64,000 nucleotides of DNA from Streptomyces sp. SLBN-118 (GTDB lineage Bacteria; Actinomycetota; Actinomycetes; Streptomycetales; Streptomycetaceae), in NCBI RefSeq assembly GCF_006715635.1, contig NZ_VFNP01000001.1, forward strand, positions 2,356,001 to 2,420,000. Reading direction: 5' to 3'. Below are positions 35,823 to 43,950 of the stretch, piece after piece (position 1 is the stretch's first letter; each line of letters opens with the position of its first letter). The notes below the pieces were generated by a model. It had not been told where the DNA came from. It was given only the letters and a program-made list of their open reading frames with translations, and did not search any database. The translations under genes and the position numbers were made by a program.

Positions 35823-37469
35823 TCAGTCCGGGAGGCGGTTCACGAGCCACCAGGCAGCGCTGTTGGCCGCGAGCTTTCCGTCATCGCAAGGGAGGCTGGA
35901 CAGCAGCGGTTTTCCGGGAACGGGCGCCGTGACGGGTGCGTCGGTGAAGTTCACGGCGCACACGAAGCCTGACCCCCGGCCGAAGACCACCGTGTCGGGA
36001 GGACCTGGCAGCCAGTGCAGCGTGGCGTCGCGGAGCGAGGTGAGGCTGCGTCGCAGCTGCAGCGCGTCGCGGTAGAGGTGCCAGCTTGACCCGCTGTCGC
36101 CGCGCTGGCGTTGCACGGCATAGCGGGCGAACCAGTGCGGCTGCGGGAGCCACGACCGGTGCGGCGGGCCATCGGAGAAGCCGAACGGCGCCTGTTCACC
36201 GGTCCAGGGAAGCGGTACGCGGCAGCCGTCCCGGCCTTTGGCCGGCTCGCCGGTCGCGGCCACGATGGGGTCGGTCAGGGCTTCCGACGGCAGGTCGGTG
36301 ACCTCTACCAGGCCGAGTTCCTCGCCCTGGTAGAGGTAGGCGCTGCCCGGCAGGGCCAGCATCAGCAGTGCCGCGGCGCGGGCCCTGGCCGCGCCGCGCT
36401 CCGGATCCGGTTCCTCGCCGGGCTGTGTCCCGCGGCTGTACCGGGTAGGGGTGCGCTGCTGGTCGTGGTTGTTCAGAACCCAGGTGACCGGTGCACCGGT
36501 GGACACGATGTCCTTCAGAGCGGCGTCTATCCGGGTACGGAACGCCGCGGCGTCCCAGGGGGTGTGCAGCAGGTCGAAGTAGAAGGCCTGGTGAAGTTCG
36601 TCGGGGCGCAGATAGGCGGCCTGGTCCGCGGGGGCGGGAACGGCCACCTCTCCCACGAGGGTGCGCTCCTTGCCGTCCCGCGCGCTGTAGGCGTTGCAGA
36701 TCGTCCGCCAGCGGCGCCAGACCTCGTGCACCTCGGGCTGGTTCCAGGCCAGCGGGTTGACGGCGTCGCGGGCGTCCTCGTCGGCGGTGGGGTCCGGCGA
36801 GTCGGGCAGCTCCGGGTGCTTGAAAAGGCCGACCGCGACATCGATGCGGAAGCCGTCCACTCCCCGGTCCAGCCAGAAGCGCAGCACGTCGTCGAAGGAG
36901 TCCGCGACGTTCGGGTGACGCCAGTTGAAGTCGGGCTGATGCGGGGTGAACAGGTGCAGGTACCACTGCCCGGGGCGGCCGTCGGCTTCCTGGATCCGGG
37001 TCCATGCGGGTCCGCCGAACATGGCGCGCCAGTTGTTGGGCGGCAGCTCCCCGTACTCGCCGCGCCCGTCGGCGAAGTGAAACAGGGCGCGGGCGGCGCT
37101 TGCGGGGCCGGCCTTGAGCGCCTGGCGGAACCACGAGTGCTCGCGGGAGCAGTGGTTGGGGACGACGTCGAGGATGACCTTGAGTCCCAGGCCGTGCGCG
37201 TCGGCGACCAGCAGGTCGAATTCGGCGAGGTCGCCGAAGAGCGGATCGATCGCGCAGTAGTCGGCGACGTCGTAGCCGTGGTCGTGCTGCGGGGACGGGA
37301 AGCAAGGGCTGAGCCACAGCCCGTCGACGCCGAGCATGGCCAGGTAGGGCAGTCCGGCCCTGGCGCCGCGCAGGTCGCCCACACCGTCACCGTTACCGTC
37401 ACGGAAACTCCGCAGATAGATCTGGTACATCACGGCATCGCGCCACCACGGCACACCGGAGATCGGCAT
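35823..37469 (-). CDS. Glycoside hydrolase family 13 alpha-glucosidase
   Basis: The ATG at 37469 begins MPISGVPWWRDAVMYQIYLR, the standard opening of GH13 alpha-glucosidases; longer frames are Pro/Arg-rich shadow. The 548-residue product has DGNGDGVGDLRG, the nucleophile in DGFRIDVA near 208, acid/base Glu in TLVGEVAVP near 273, and transition-state Asp in NNHDQQRTPT near 333. It lacks a signal peptide and is therefore intracellular. It lies between GH1 and GH3 genes in the sugar operon. The combination with beta-specific enzymes is unusual and suggests a mixed-linkage or broad substrate. Confidence 0.9.
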   Translation of the reverse strand: MPISGVPWWRDAVMYQIYLRSFRDGNGDGVGDLRGARAGLPYLAMLGVDGLWLSPCFPSPQHDHGYDVADYCAIDPLFGDLAEFDLLVADAHGLGLKVILDVVPNHCSREHSWFRQALKAGPASAARALFHFADGRGEYGELPPNNWRAMFGGPAWTRIQEADGRPGQWYLHLFTPHQPDFNWRHPNVADSFDDVLRFWLDRGVDGFRIDVAVGLFKHPELPDSPDPTADEDARDAVNPLAWNQPEVHEVWRRWRTICNAYSARDGKERTLVGEVAVPAPADQAAYLRPDELHQAFYFDLLHTPWDAAAFRTRIDAALKDIVSTGAPVTWVLNNHDQQRTPTRYSRGTQPGEEPDPERGAARARAAALLMLALPGSAYLYQGEELGLVEVTDLPSEALTDPIVAATGEPAKGRDGCRVPLPWTGEQAPFGFSDGPPHRSWLPQPHWFARYAVQRQRGDSGSSWHLYRDALQLRRSLTSLRDATLHWLPGPPDTVVFGRGSGFVCAVNFTDAPVTAPVPGKPLLSSLPCDDGKLAANSAAWWLVNRLPD

Positions 37470-37684
37470 CGGACAGTGACCTTTCGGGCAGCCGGCACCG
37501 GCCGGCGGACGTCGGAGCCCGCAGGGCCCCGGGAGGGAGGAGGTTCGGGCTGCGCGCGGCGTGGGCCAATGCCCGTTGCGGTGAGCCTCGGTGCGTGTGA
37601 GCTGCACGGCGGAACCGGCGGCCGCGACGGCGCCCGGACAGCGGGGATGGGTCCGGGCGCCCTCGAAGCCACCGGCGCCGGACG

Positions 37685-38878
37685 TTACTGACGGGTGGTG
37701 TCGAGGGTGAGCCGGCCGGATTTGGCGACCTGGCCAAGCCAGTGGGCGCTGGGCTTGGGGGTGCGGGCGAAGGTCTGGCGGTCGACGGCGATGAGGCCGA
37801 AGGTGGGGCGGAAGCTGCCCCACTCGTAGTTGTCCAGGGCCGACCAGTACAGGTAGCCCTGCACGTCGATGCCCTCGGTCATGGCCTGGTGGACGGCGGT
37901 CAGGGCGCCGGTGGTGTAGGCGATGCGCCGGCGGTCGTCGTCGGTGGCGATGCCGTTCTCGGTGACGATGACGGGGACGCCGTCGGTGAGTTTCCAGGCG
38001 TTGCGGATGCCGTCGCCGACGGCGGGCGGGTAGTACTCCCAGCCCATGAGGGTCTTCTCGGCGTCTTCGCGGGGCGGCTTGGGGCCGTCGGGGCCGATGA
38101 TGGTGCGGGTGTACGCCTGGACGCCGATGAAGTCGTCACCGCGGGCGGCTTCGAGGAAGAAGTCCTCCCGGGGGTAGCCGTAGGTGTGGGCGATCTCCTC
38201 GCACCCGGGCTCGGGCTGGAATGCCTGGGTGGCGATCGTCCAGCCGGACTTGACCCCGGTGAGGGTGGAGAGCACGGCGCGGCTCTCGCGGTGCGCGAGG
38301 ACCAGGGTCTGGGAGACTTCCGGGTCGGGCAGGCCGTAGACGTGGTTGGGCAGGTGCTCGTTGGCCTTGCCGGCGTCGTGCGCGACACCGTTGGGCTCGT
38401 TGATCGTGCACACCCATTCCACCCCGTCGGCCAGAACGGGCAGAACCGCCTCGGTGAAGCGGGCGAACAGGTCGGCTGCGTCGGGCGCCTGCCAACCGCC
38501 GCGTTGGGCGAACCAGCGGGGGACGGTGAAGTGGTGCAAGGTCACCATCGGCGTGAGGCCCACCTGGTGGCAGGCGGCCACCATGCGCCGGTAGTGGTCG
38601 AGCGCGGCCCGGGAGACGAAGCCCTGCTCGGGTTCGATGCGGGCCCATTCCAGGCTGAAGCGGTAGGTGTTGAATCCGAGGTCCGCCAGGAGGGCGATGT
38701 CCTCGCCGTAGCGGTGGTAGCTGTCGCAGGCGTCGCCGCTGGGCTCGTGGATGCTGGTGCCGGGGGCGTGTTCGCGGGCCCACCAGTCGCTGTTGACGTT
38801 GTTGCCTTCGGTCTGGTGGGCCGCGGTTGCGGAGCCCCAGAGGAAGTGGGCAGGGAAGGTCAGATGGTTCGCTGGCAT
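37685..38878 (-). CDS. Glycoside hydrolase family 1 beta-glucosidase
   Basis: The start at 38878 gives MPANHLTFPAHFLWGSATAA, the standard GH1 N-terminus, after an AAGGA site. It is 397 residues, slightly short of the usual 440-480. The acid/base Glu is in CTINEPNGVAHD near 160, and the nucleophile Glu is in PVIVTENGIATDD near 305. Substrate-pocket segments include YRFSLEWARIEPEQG and YLYWSALDNYEWGSF. No signal peptide. It is 47 nt after the MalG-type permease gene and co-transcribed with the importer, so it should hydrolyse the imported oligosaccharide. The sequence resembles no cellobiose-specific CebR-regulated system that I can pin down. Confidence 0.91.
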   Translation of the reverse strand: MPANHLTFPAHFLWGSATAAHQTEGNNVNSDWWAREHAPGTSIHEPSGDACDSYHRYGEDIALLADLGFNTYRFSLEWARIEPEQGFVSRAALDHYRRMVAACHQVGLTPMVTLHHFTVPRWFAQRGGWQAPDAADLFARFTEAVLPVLADGVEWVCTINEPNGVAHDAGKANEHLPNHVYGLPDPEVSQTLVLAHRESRAVLSTLTGVKSGWTIATQAFQPEPGCEEIAHTYGYPREDFFLEAARGDDFIGVQAYTRTIIGPDGPKPPREDAEKTLMGWEYYPPAVGDGIRNAWKLTDGVPVIVTENGIATDDDRRRIAYTTGALTAVHQAMTEGIDVQGYLYWSALDNYEWGSFRPTFGLIAVDRQTFARTPKPSAHWLGQVAKSGRLTLDTTRQ

Positions 38879-38925
38879 GGAATTCCTTGGATCGAAGGAA
38901 GAGAGGTCGAGCGGAGGGGGGACGG

Positions 38926-39786
38926 CTACTTGATGCCGGTGGTGGCGACGCCTTGGACGAAGAACCGCTGAAGAGCCATGAACAGGGCGACCATGGGCGC
39001 GATGACCAGGACCGAGCCTGCGAGCAGCAGGGCGTAGTTGGTCGCGTTCTGACCCTGGGAGTACAGGGCGAGGGCGACCGGGAGGGTGTACTTGTCCTGG
39101 CTCTGGGCGACGACCAGCGGCCACAGAAAGTTGTTCCACGAGCCGAGGAACGTCAGGATCGTCAAGGTGGCCAGGGGCGGCCCGCACATCGGAAGCACGA
39201 TCCTGAAGAAGATGCGCACCTGCCCGGCGCCGTCGATCTTGGCGGCTTCCAGGAGCGAGTCGGGGATGCCGAGCATGAACTGGCGCATGAGAAACACCCC
39301 GAGCGGCGAGGCAATGTAGGGCAGGATCAGCGCCGGGTAGCTGTTGACCAGTTGCAACTTGGCGACCATGACGAACAGGGGTACGAAGGTCACCACGGCC
39401 GGGACCATGAGCGTGATCATCACCAGGGCGAACAGTGCGCGTTTACCGGGGAAGTTCAGCTTGGCCAGCACGTAGCCGATCATGGAGCAGAACAGCAGAT
39501 TGCCCAGCACGGTGAAGACCGCGACGACCACGCTGTTGAGGAAGTAGTGGCCGATGCGCAGTTGGCCGAGCCAGGTGGCGTAGTTGTTCCAGGTCGGCGA
39601 CGTCGGCAGCCAGCCGCTGGGGTCGCGCAGCAGCTCGCCCTGGGTCTTGAAGGAAGCCAGCAGCATCCAGAGGAAGGGCAGGATCGTCGCCGCCAGGGCC
39701 AGGATCAGGACCAGGTGGGTCAGGACGCGGGCGCGCCGGGAGGCTGCGGTCGGGCCGGCGCCGGCAGGGGTGGTGTGGTGGGTCAT
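38926..39786 (-). CDS. Sugar ABC transporter permease, MalG-type
   Basis: The ATG at 39786 has GAGG upstream; a TTG at 39801 is the alternative. The 286-residue product has about six membrane helices. The first is VLTHLVLILALAATILPFLW. The cytoplasmic EAA loop is IPDSLLEAAKIDGAGQVRIF, typical of CUT1 carbohydrate importers. The C-terminus reads ALFMALQRFFVQGVATTGIK, again standard for MalG types. It lies 11 nt after the MalF-type permease and pairs with it. No ATPase gene is present in the operon; a shared MsiK-type ATPase is usual in Streptomyces. Confidence 0.93.
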   Translation of the reverse strand: MTHHTTPAGAGPTAASRRARVLTHLVLILALAATILPFLWMLLASFKTQGELLRDPSGWLPTSPTWNNYATWLGQLRIGHYFLNSVVVAVFTVLGNLLFCSMIGYVLAKLNFPGKRALFALVMITLMVPAVVTFVPLFVMVAKLQLVNSYPALILPYIASPLGVFLMRQFMLGIPDSLLEAAKIDGAGQVRIFFRIVLPMCGPPLATLTILTFLGSWNNFLWPLVVAQSQDKYTLPVALALYSQGQNATNYALLLAGSVLVIAPMVALFMALQRFFVQGVATTGIK

Positions 39787-39797
39787 GGTGAGCAGCC

Positions 39798-40763
39798 TCA
39801 ATCCTTGGACCGCAGCAGACGGAACTGGATCATGCTCAGCGCGGCGATCACGGTGAAGAGCACATAACTGGCGGCCGAGGCGTAGCCGTACTTGCCGAAA
39901 CCGAATTGGTTGTAGGTGAAGTAGCTCACCGACAGCGTCGAGTCCAGCGGTCCGCCTTGCGTCATCACGAAGGACTCCTCGAAGAACTGCAGGTAAGCCA
40001 CGGACAGCAGGACCGCACCGAGCAGCAGGGTCGGGCGCAGCAGCGGCACGGTGATGCGGCGGAAGCGCTGCCAGGCGTCGGCCCCGTCCATGGTGGCCGC
40101 TTCATGCAGTTCCGGGGGAACGTTCTGCAGCCCGGCCAGGAAAATGACCATGAGGGTGCCCATGTTGCGCCAGGCGGTCATTCCGATCAGCGACGGCAGC
40201 GCCCAGGTGGTGCTGTGCAGCCAGTCCGGGCCGCTGATGCCGACCCAGCCAAGCATGGTGTTGAGCAGCCCGTCGGGCTGCAGGATGAACCGCCACACCA
40301 CGGCGACGGCGACGATGCTGGTCACCACCGGGGTGTAGAAGCCGACTCGGTAGGCGGTGCGGAAGCGGGTGATGCCGCTGTTGAGGGCCACGGCCAGTGC
40401 CAGGGCGATCGCCATGGTCAGCGGGATGCCCACCACGACGACCAGTGCGGTGTTGAGCATCGCCTTGCGGAACTGCGCGTCGCCGAACAGGTCCCCGTAC
40501 TGGCTCAGTCCGACGAAGCTCACCGAGAGGGGGCTCTGCACGTCCGTGGCGCGGAAGTCGGTGAACGACATCAGAAAGGAGGAGACGAGCGGGACAAGCA
40601 TGAAGAACCCGAAAACCAGCAGGAACGGCAGCGCGAACAGCCACGCCGCCAGCCCCTGCCGCCGCCGTTCACTCAGGGCGCGCCCCCAGCTAGGCCGGCG
40701 CCGTCCGCCAGCCCGGCCGACCTTGCGGCGGCCGACCGGGCCGCTAGTGTTGCTGTGAGCCAT
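39798..40763 (-). CDS. Sugar ABC transporter permease, MalF-type
   Basis: A 321-residue permease with a basic N-terminus (RRKVGRAGGRRRPSW) and six or so helices beginning with WLFALPFLLVFGFFMLVPLV. The EAA loop is PPELHEAATMDGADAWQRFR. It starts 3 nt after the stop of the binding-protein gene. Together with the MalG-type protein it forms the CUT1 membrane channel. Confidence 0.93.
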   Translation of the reverse strand: MAHSNTSGPVGRRKVGRAGGRRRPSWGRALSERRRQGLAAWLFALPFLLVFGFFMLVPLVSSFLMSFTDFRATDVQSPLSVSFVGLSQYGDLFGDAQFRKAMLNTALVVVVGIPLTMAIALALAVALNSGITRFRTAYRVGFYTPVVTSIVAVAVVWRFILQPDGLLNTMLGWVGISGPDWLHSTTWALPSLIGMTAWRNMGTLMVIFLAGLQNVPPELHEAATMDGADAWQRFRRITVPLLRPTLLLGAVLLSVAYLQFFEESFVMTQGGPLDSTLSVSYFTYNQFGFGKYGYASAASYVLFTVIAALSMIQFRLLRSKD

Positions 40764-40766
40764 CGG

Positions 40767-42035
40767 TCAGTTCCCTGTTCCGATCGACTCAGCGCTCTTC
40801 TGCAGAGACTCCAGCGCCGAGGAGGGATCGGCCCCCTTCACGATCCGCTCCACCTGACTGTCGCCGACGGTGGCGACCTGCGTCCACGCGGTGTTCGCGG
40901 GCGGCGCCTTAACGGAGCCCAGCTGCTGCTTGAACACCTTGAGCTTCGGATCCGTGCTCAGGCCCGTGACGTTCCAGGCCGACTGCACGGCCGGCAGGTC
41001 GCCGGTGGCCTTGTACCAACTCGCCTGAATACTGGCCTTCGTCAGGTACTGCACCAGCTTCCACGCCGCGTCGGCACGCGGGGAGTTGCGGAAGACCACC
41101 AGGTTGGAGCCGCCGACGAACGAGGTGGAGGACACCTTTGCAGGGAACGGCATCACGGCGTACTTGCTCTCGAAACCGGCGCCGCCGGCCTGGTTCAGCC
41201 CGCTGATGCCCGCGCCGCCGGTGATGAGCATCGGCGTACTGCCGTTGACGAACGCCGACTCCTGCGCACCGGGCGCGGTGGTCAGGTTGGGGTTGGCGAT
41301 GCCCTGGGTGAAGAAGCTCTGGTAGTACTTCATCGCGCCGATCATCTGCGGGCTGTCCAGTGTCCACTCGCTGCCAGCGCTGTTCATCAGCGAGGCCCCG
41401 CCCGAGAACGCGAACGGCAGGATGGACTCGAAGGTGCCGCCGCCGCCGGGCGGCAGCGCGATCCCCCACTTCGCGCCGGCCTTGGTCTGCAACGCCTTCG
41501 CCATGGCCTTGAACTCGTCCCAGGTCTTTGGCGGACTGCTGTAGCCAGCCTTCTTCGCCAGGTCGGCGCGGTAGTAGATCACCCGGGTGTCCAGGTACCA
41601 GGGCACCCCCACCGTGGCGCCCTTCACCACCGCCGTGGCCTTCCCGTCCGGGAAGATGTCGCTGGTGTCGATCCCGCTCGGCACCCCCTGGAAGGAACTG
41701 GCGAAGTCCGCCATCCACGTCGTGCCCATCTGCGCCACGTCCGGCGTCGTGCCGCCCGCGATCGCCGCCTGGTACTTGGCATGCGCATCCCCCCACGGGA
41801 TCGCGGTGACGTTCACCTTCACGCCGGGGTTCTCCGCCTCGAAGCCCTTGATCAGCTCCGGCAGCTTCTCCCCTTCGGTGCCCTGTGCCCACATGGTGAT
41901 CGTGCCGGTCACCTTGCCGGAGGGAACCGTGCCCGAAGGCGTCGACGACGCGCCCCCGTCGTCCCGCCCGCACGCCGCTAGCACCACCACGGCGGCCATG
42001 CACACCGCGGCCGCGGAAGCCCTTCTCAGCACCAT
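40767..42035 (-). CDS. Sugar-binding lipoprotein of ABC importer
   Basis: The start at 42035 has AGGAGAGG upstream. The 422-residue product has a lipobox VLAACG with Cys22 and belongs to extracellular solute-binding family 1. Features are GTITMWAQGTEGEKLPELIK, ALAKYQAAIAGGTTPDVAQMG-like hinge strands, and TAPGAQESAFVNGSTPMLI. It is the first gene of the operon, directly downstream of two LacI operators and a consensus-like promoter (42134-42162). Substrate unknown; the adjacent GH1/GH13/GH3 enzymes point to oligosaccharides. Confidence 0.93.
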   Translation of the reverse strand: MVLRRASAAAVCMAAVVVLAACGRDDGGASSTPSGTVPSGKVTGTITMWAQGTEGEKLPELIKGFEAENPGVKVNVTAIPWGDAHAKYQAAIAGGTTPDVAQMGTTWMADFASSFQGVPSGIDTSDIFPDGKATAVVKGATVGVPWYLDTRVIYYRADLAKKAGYSSPPKTWDEFKAMAKALQTKAGAKWGIALPPGGGGTFESILPFAFSGGASLMNSAGSEWTLDSPQMIGAMKYYQSFFTQGIANPNLTTAPGAQESAFVNGSTPMLITGGAGISGLNQAGGAGFESKYAVMPFPAKVSSTSFVGGSNLVVFRNSPRADAAWKLVQYLTKASIQASWYKATGDLPAVQSAWNVTGLSTDPKLKVFKQQLGSVKAPPANTAWTQVATVGDSQVERIVKGADPSSALESLQKSAESIGTGN

Positions 42036-42102
42036 CGCTGTTCCTCTCCTGGCTGGAAACCATCCTGACTGGATGGTGATAAAACGCCGCAATCCAACTG
42101 AT

Positions 42103-42114
42103 CTAAGCGCTTTG
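42103..42114. promoter_or_regulatory. LacI-family operator CTAAGCGCTTTG (copy A, downstream site)
   Basis: One mismatch from the palindrome CTAAGCGCTTAG. It lies in the transcribed leader of the sugar operon, downstream of the -10 on the minus strand. Confidence 0.78.
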
Positions 42115-42133
42115 ATTCGGCGGCGTGCTGAGA

Positions 42134-42162
42134 ATCTAAGCGCTTAGAGTCTGGGCTGTAAA
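42134..42162 (-). promoter_or_regulatory. Promoter TTTACA-N17-TTAGAT for sugar operon
   Basis: On the minus strand the -35 is TTTACA (42162-42157) and the -10 is TTAGAT (42139-42134), 17 nt apart. The LacI operator at 42135-42148 covers the spacer end and the -10, so a bound repressor would block polymerase. The binding-protein ATG is about 100 nt downstream. Confidence 0.75.
42135..42148. promoter_or_regulatory. LacI-family operator TCTAAGCGCTTAGA (copy A, -10 site)
   Basis: A perfect 14-nt palindrome overlapping the promoter -10. The centre is 33 bp from the second site, close to three helical turns, so both can be bound on one face of the DNA. Confidence 0.85.
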
Positions 42163-42322
42163 GGGCGGGTGCCGGTTAAGTTAAGGGTACGAATCACCCT
42201 CACAGATCGAGATACGGGCCGCTGTGGGCCGCCAGCCGAGACTCAGGGCGTGAAACTGGTGGTCAAAGGCGTGAGCAGGACAAGCTCAGGGCAGCTCCGT
42301 CCTGAAGGCGATCGGTTTCCCC

Positions 42323-43140
42323 GATGTACCTGGTCGAGCACCTCGCCCTCGCGCTGGTCGGCGTCGCCTTCGGGGCGCTTGCCGCCGAGCTGCTGGGACC
42401 GCGCCTGCCCGGCCGGGTCGGCGAGGCAATGAGCTGGGGCAGGCGCTCTCCGAACGCGCATGGGTGCTGCGGCGATTTTCGGCGGGCGCACTGCTGCTCA
42501 TCGCCGCGACCACGGCGCCGGGCGCATGGCGGGCCAAGCGCGTTCAGCCATCGGCGGGCGCAGCATCGAGCCGGAGGACGGCGGGCGGGTGATCTCCACA
42601 TCCCCGACACGCAGCACGAGCGCAACGACTCGCTGCGGCCCCAGCCGGTGCTCGGGAAGGACTCCCGTCCCAGCGCGGTGCGGGACGATCTGGCCGAGAC
42701 CGCGGGCAGCTGCGGGGCGTGATCGTCGGAGTGATCTTCGTGCGTGCAGGACCTGCGGGCTTCCTGGACGTCATGCCGGTCGCCCGGGCTACGCCCCCGG
42801 CCGGCAGGGGCTGCTCGATGTCCGCGTCGGCGACTGGGTGCGGATGTGGCGCTGATCGGTCTCGCAGAACTGCCGACCACCATCGCCGCGGGCGTACGGG
42901 ACCGCTGCCGCGACCTGCTGGCCCTCAAGGCGATGGGGCTGACTCCACGCCAGATCATGGCCGGCGCCGGCTTCATCGCACTCGCTGCCAGCATGGAGGC
43001 CATGGCCGTGGGCGTGCTGGGCCTCGGACTGGCCTGATCGCTCCAGGGCCGTTCCAGCGGCGTCGGCGGGGGCATCACCCAGCACCTGTGCGGTCGCCGT
43101 CTTCGTGCTGGCCGCCGCCCGGGCCGTACGGCAGCGCCTC
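42323..43140 (+). pseudogene. Fragments of an FtsX-type ABC permease
   Basis: Several plus-strand pieces read like an ABC permease but do not connect in one frame. An early piece gives LALALVGVAFGALAAELLG, and a later one at about 42845-43037 gives ELPTTIAAGVRDRCRDLLAL, KAMGLTPRQIMAGAGFIALA and a stop. That last segment has the cytoplasmic-loop-plus-helix pattern of FtsX/MacB permeases (R-D--LKAMG-TPRQI). A further frame after 43060 has VFVLAAARAVRQRLAAP. I read this as a decayed permease gene carried within the repeat-bounded insertion. Confidence 0.5.
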
Positions 43141-43211
43141 GCGGCACCTTGAGCGAGTCGCTGTGGCCGGGGCGGCGCGTGAAGAGGCTCCGACTGAGGC
43201 GCTGCGCGTGC

Positions 43212-43721
43212 CTAGTCCGTGGCGAGCACGGCAGGAGCGACCCGCAGACCGGCCCGGCTCCGCCAGCCGCCCCGTTCCGCTCGGAAGTCGGTCCAGTTCG
43301 CCAGGTGACCGACGATGCCCAGACCACGGCCGTGTTCGCCCCCTTCGCCGCCGCCGTACGGGACAGGGAGATGGTCCGGCAGACCGGTGTCCACGACGTC
43401 GATACACAGATCCCGGTCGGTCAAGGACAGGCTCACGGTCATGTCGGCACCCCCGTGTTGCACGGCGTTGCCGGCCAGTTCGCCGACGATGAGGACCACG
43501 GACTCCTGGTCGTCCTCAGTCACGCCCCAGCGGGAGAGGTGAGCCGAAGCGAATCGGCGGACGGCGCGAACCTGACGCGCTTCGGCCCGTAGGGCGATCA
43601 GCGCGCGATGGGATGTGACTTCACCGGTCGCATCGCGAGCCGCGGGCACGGGGGTACTGTGCCCGCGGAGGGGGCGGTATCCGCGCGATGCGATCGGGGA
43701 ACTGGTCAGTACCGGAGCCAT
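43212..43721 (-). CDS. ATP-binding regulatory protein (HATPase_c_2, RsbW-like)
   Basis: A 169-residue single-domain histidine-kinase-like ATPase. The N box is VVLIVGELAGNAVQHGG and the G1 region CIDVVDTGLPDHLPV; the G2 lid has GRGLGIVGHLANW. There is no kinase phospho-acceptor. Such proteins in Streptomyces act as anti-sigma factors or related switch kinases; the partner is not encoded nearby. The gene sits inside the segment bounded by the direct repeats, and repeat copy B places a LacI-type promoter and operators 60-118 nt upstream of its start, so it may now be LacI-controlled. Confidence 0.82.
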   Translation of the reverse strand: MAPVLTSSPIASRGYRPLRGHSTPVPAARDATGEVTSHRALIALRAEARQVRAVRRFASAHLSRWGVTEDDQESVVLIVGELAGNAVQHGGADMTVSLSLTDRDLCIDVVDTGLPDHLPVPYGGGEGGEHGRGLGIVGHLANWTDFRAERGGWRSRAGLRVAPAVLATD

Positions 43722-43779
43722 GGGGTGCCTCGCTGATCTCCTCAGCAGACGTTCGATACGAAACGCCGCAATCCATTGG

Positions 43780-43793
43780 TTTAAGCGCTTAGA
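43780..43793. promoter_or_regulatory. LacI-family operator TTTAAGCGCTTAGA (copy B, downstream)
   Basis: Near-perfect palindrome with the same TAAGCGCTTA core. Its centre is 32 bp from that of the operator at 43812-43825. Confidence 0.8.
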
Positions 43794-43810
43794 TTCGTGA
43801 CGTGCTAGAA

Positions 43811-43839
43811 ATCTAAGCGCTTAGATCCTTGGCTGTCAA
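43811..43839 (-). promoter_or_regulatory. Promoter TTGACA-N17-TTAGAT in repeat copy B
   Basis: The -35 is TTGACA (43839-43834) and the -10 is TTAGAT (43816-43811), with a 17-nt spacer. Copy B has the better -35 of the two copies. It points at the HATPase gene at 43721. The operator at 43812-43825 overlaps the -10. Confidence 0.72.
43812..43825. promoter_or_regulatory. LacI-family operator TCTAAGCGCTTAGA (copy B)
   Basis: A perfect palindrome identical to that at 42135-42148, covering the -10 of the copy-B promoter. Confidence 0.83.
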
Positions 43840-43950
43840 CGGCCAGTGTCGGCTAAAAGGGCACAATTTGCCCATCGGAGATGGAGGCATGGGCCGTCAG
43901 CCGAGGCTCAGAGCATGAAGCTGGTGATCAAAGGCGTGAGCAGGGCAAGC

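Larger units (their letters stand above)
42082..42298 (-). repeat. Direct repeat copy A: promoter/operator region of sugar operon
   Basis: About 215 bp that recur at 43761-43963 with a 14-nt length difference and clear similarity throughout. Anchors: AAACGCCGCAATCCA at one end, the operator pair in the middle, and TCAAAGGCGTGAGCAGG at the other end. On the minus strand it runs from just after the lacI end sequence to just before the binding-protein leader. The two copies enclose about 1.46 kb of unrelated DNA. Confidence 0.85.
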
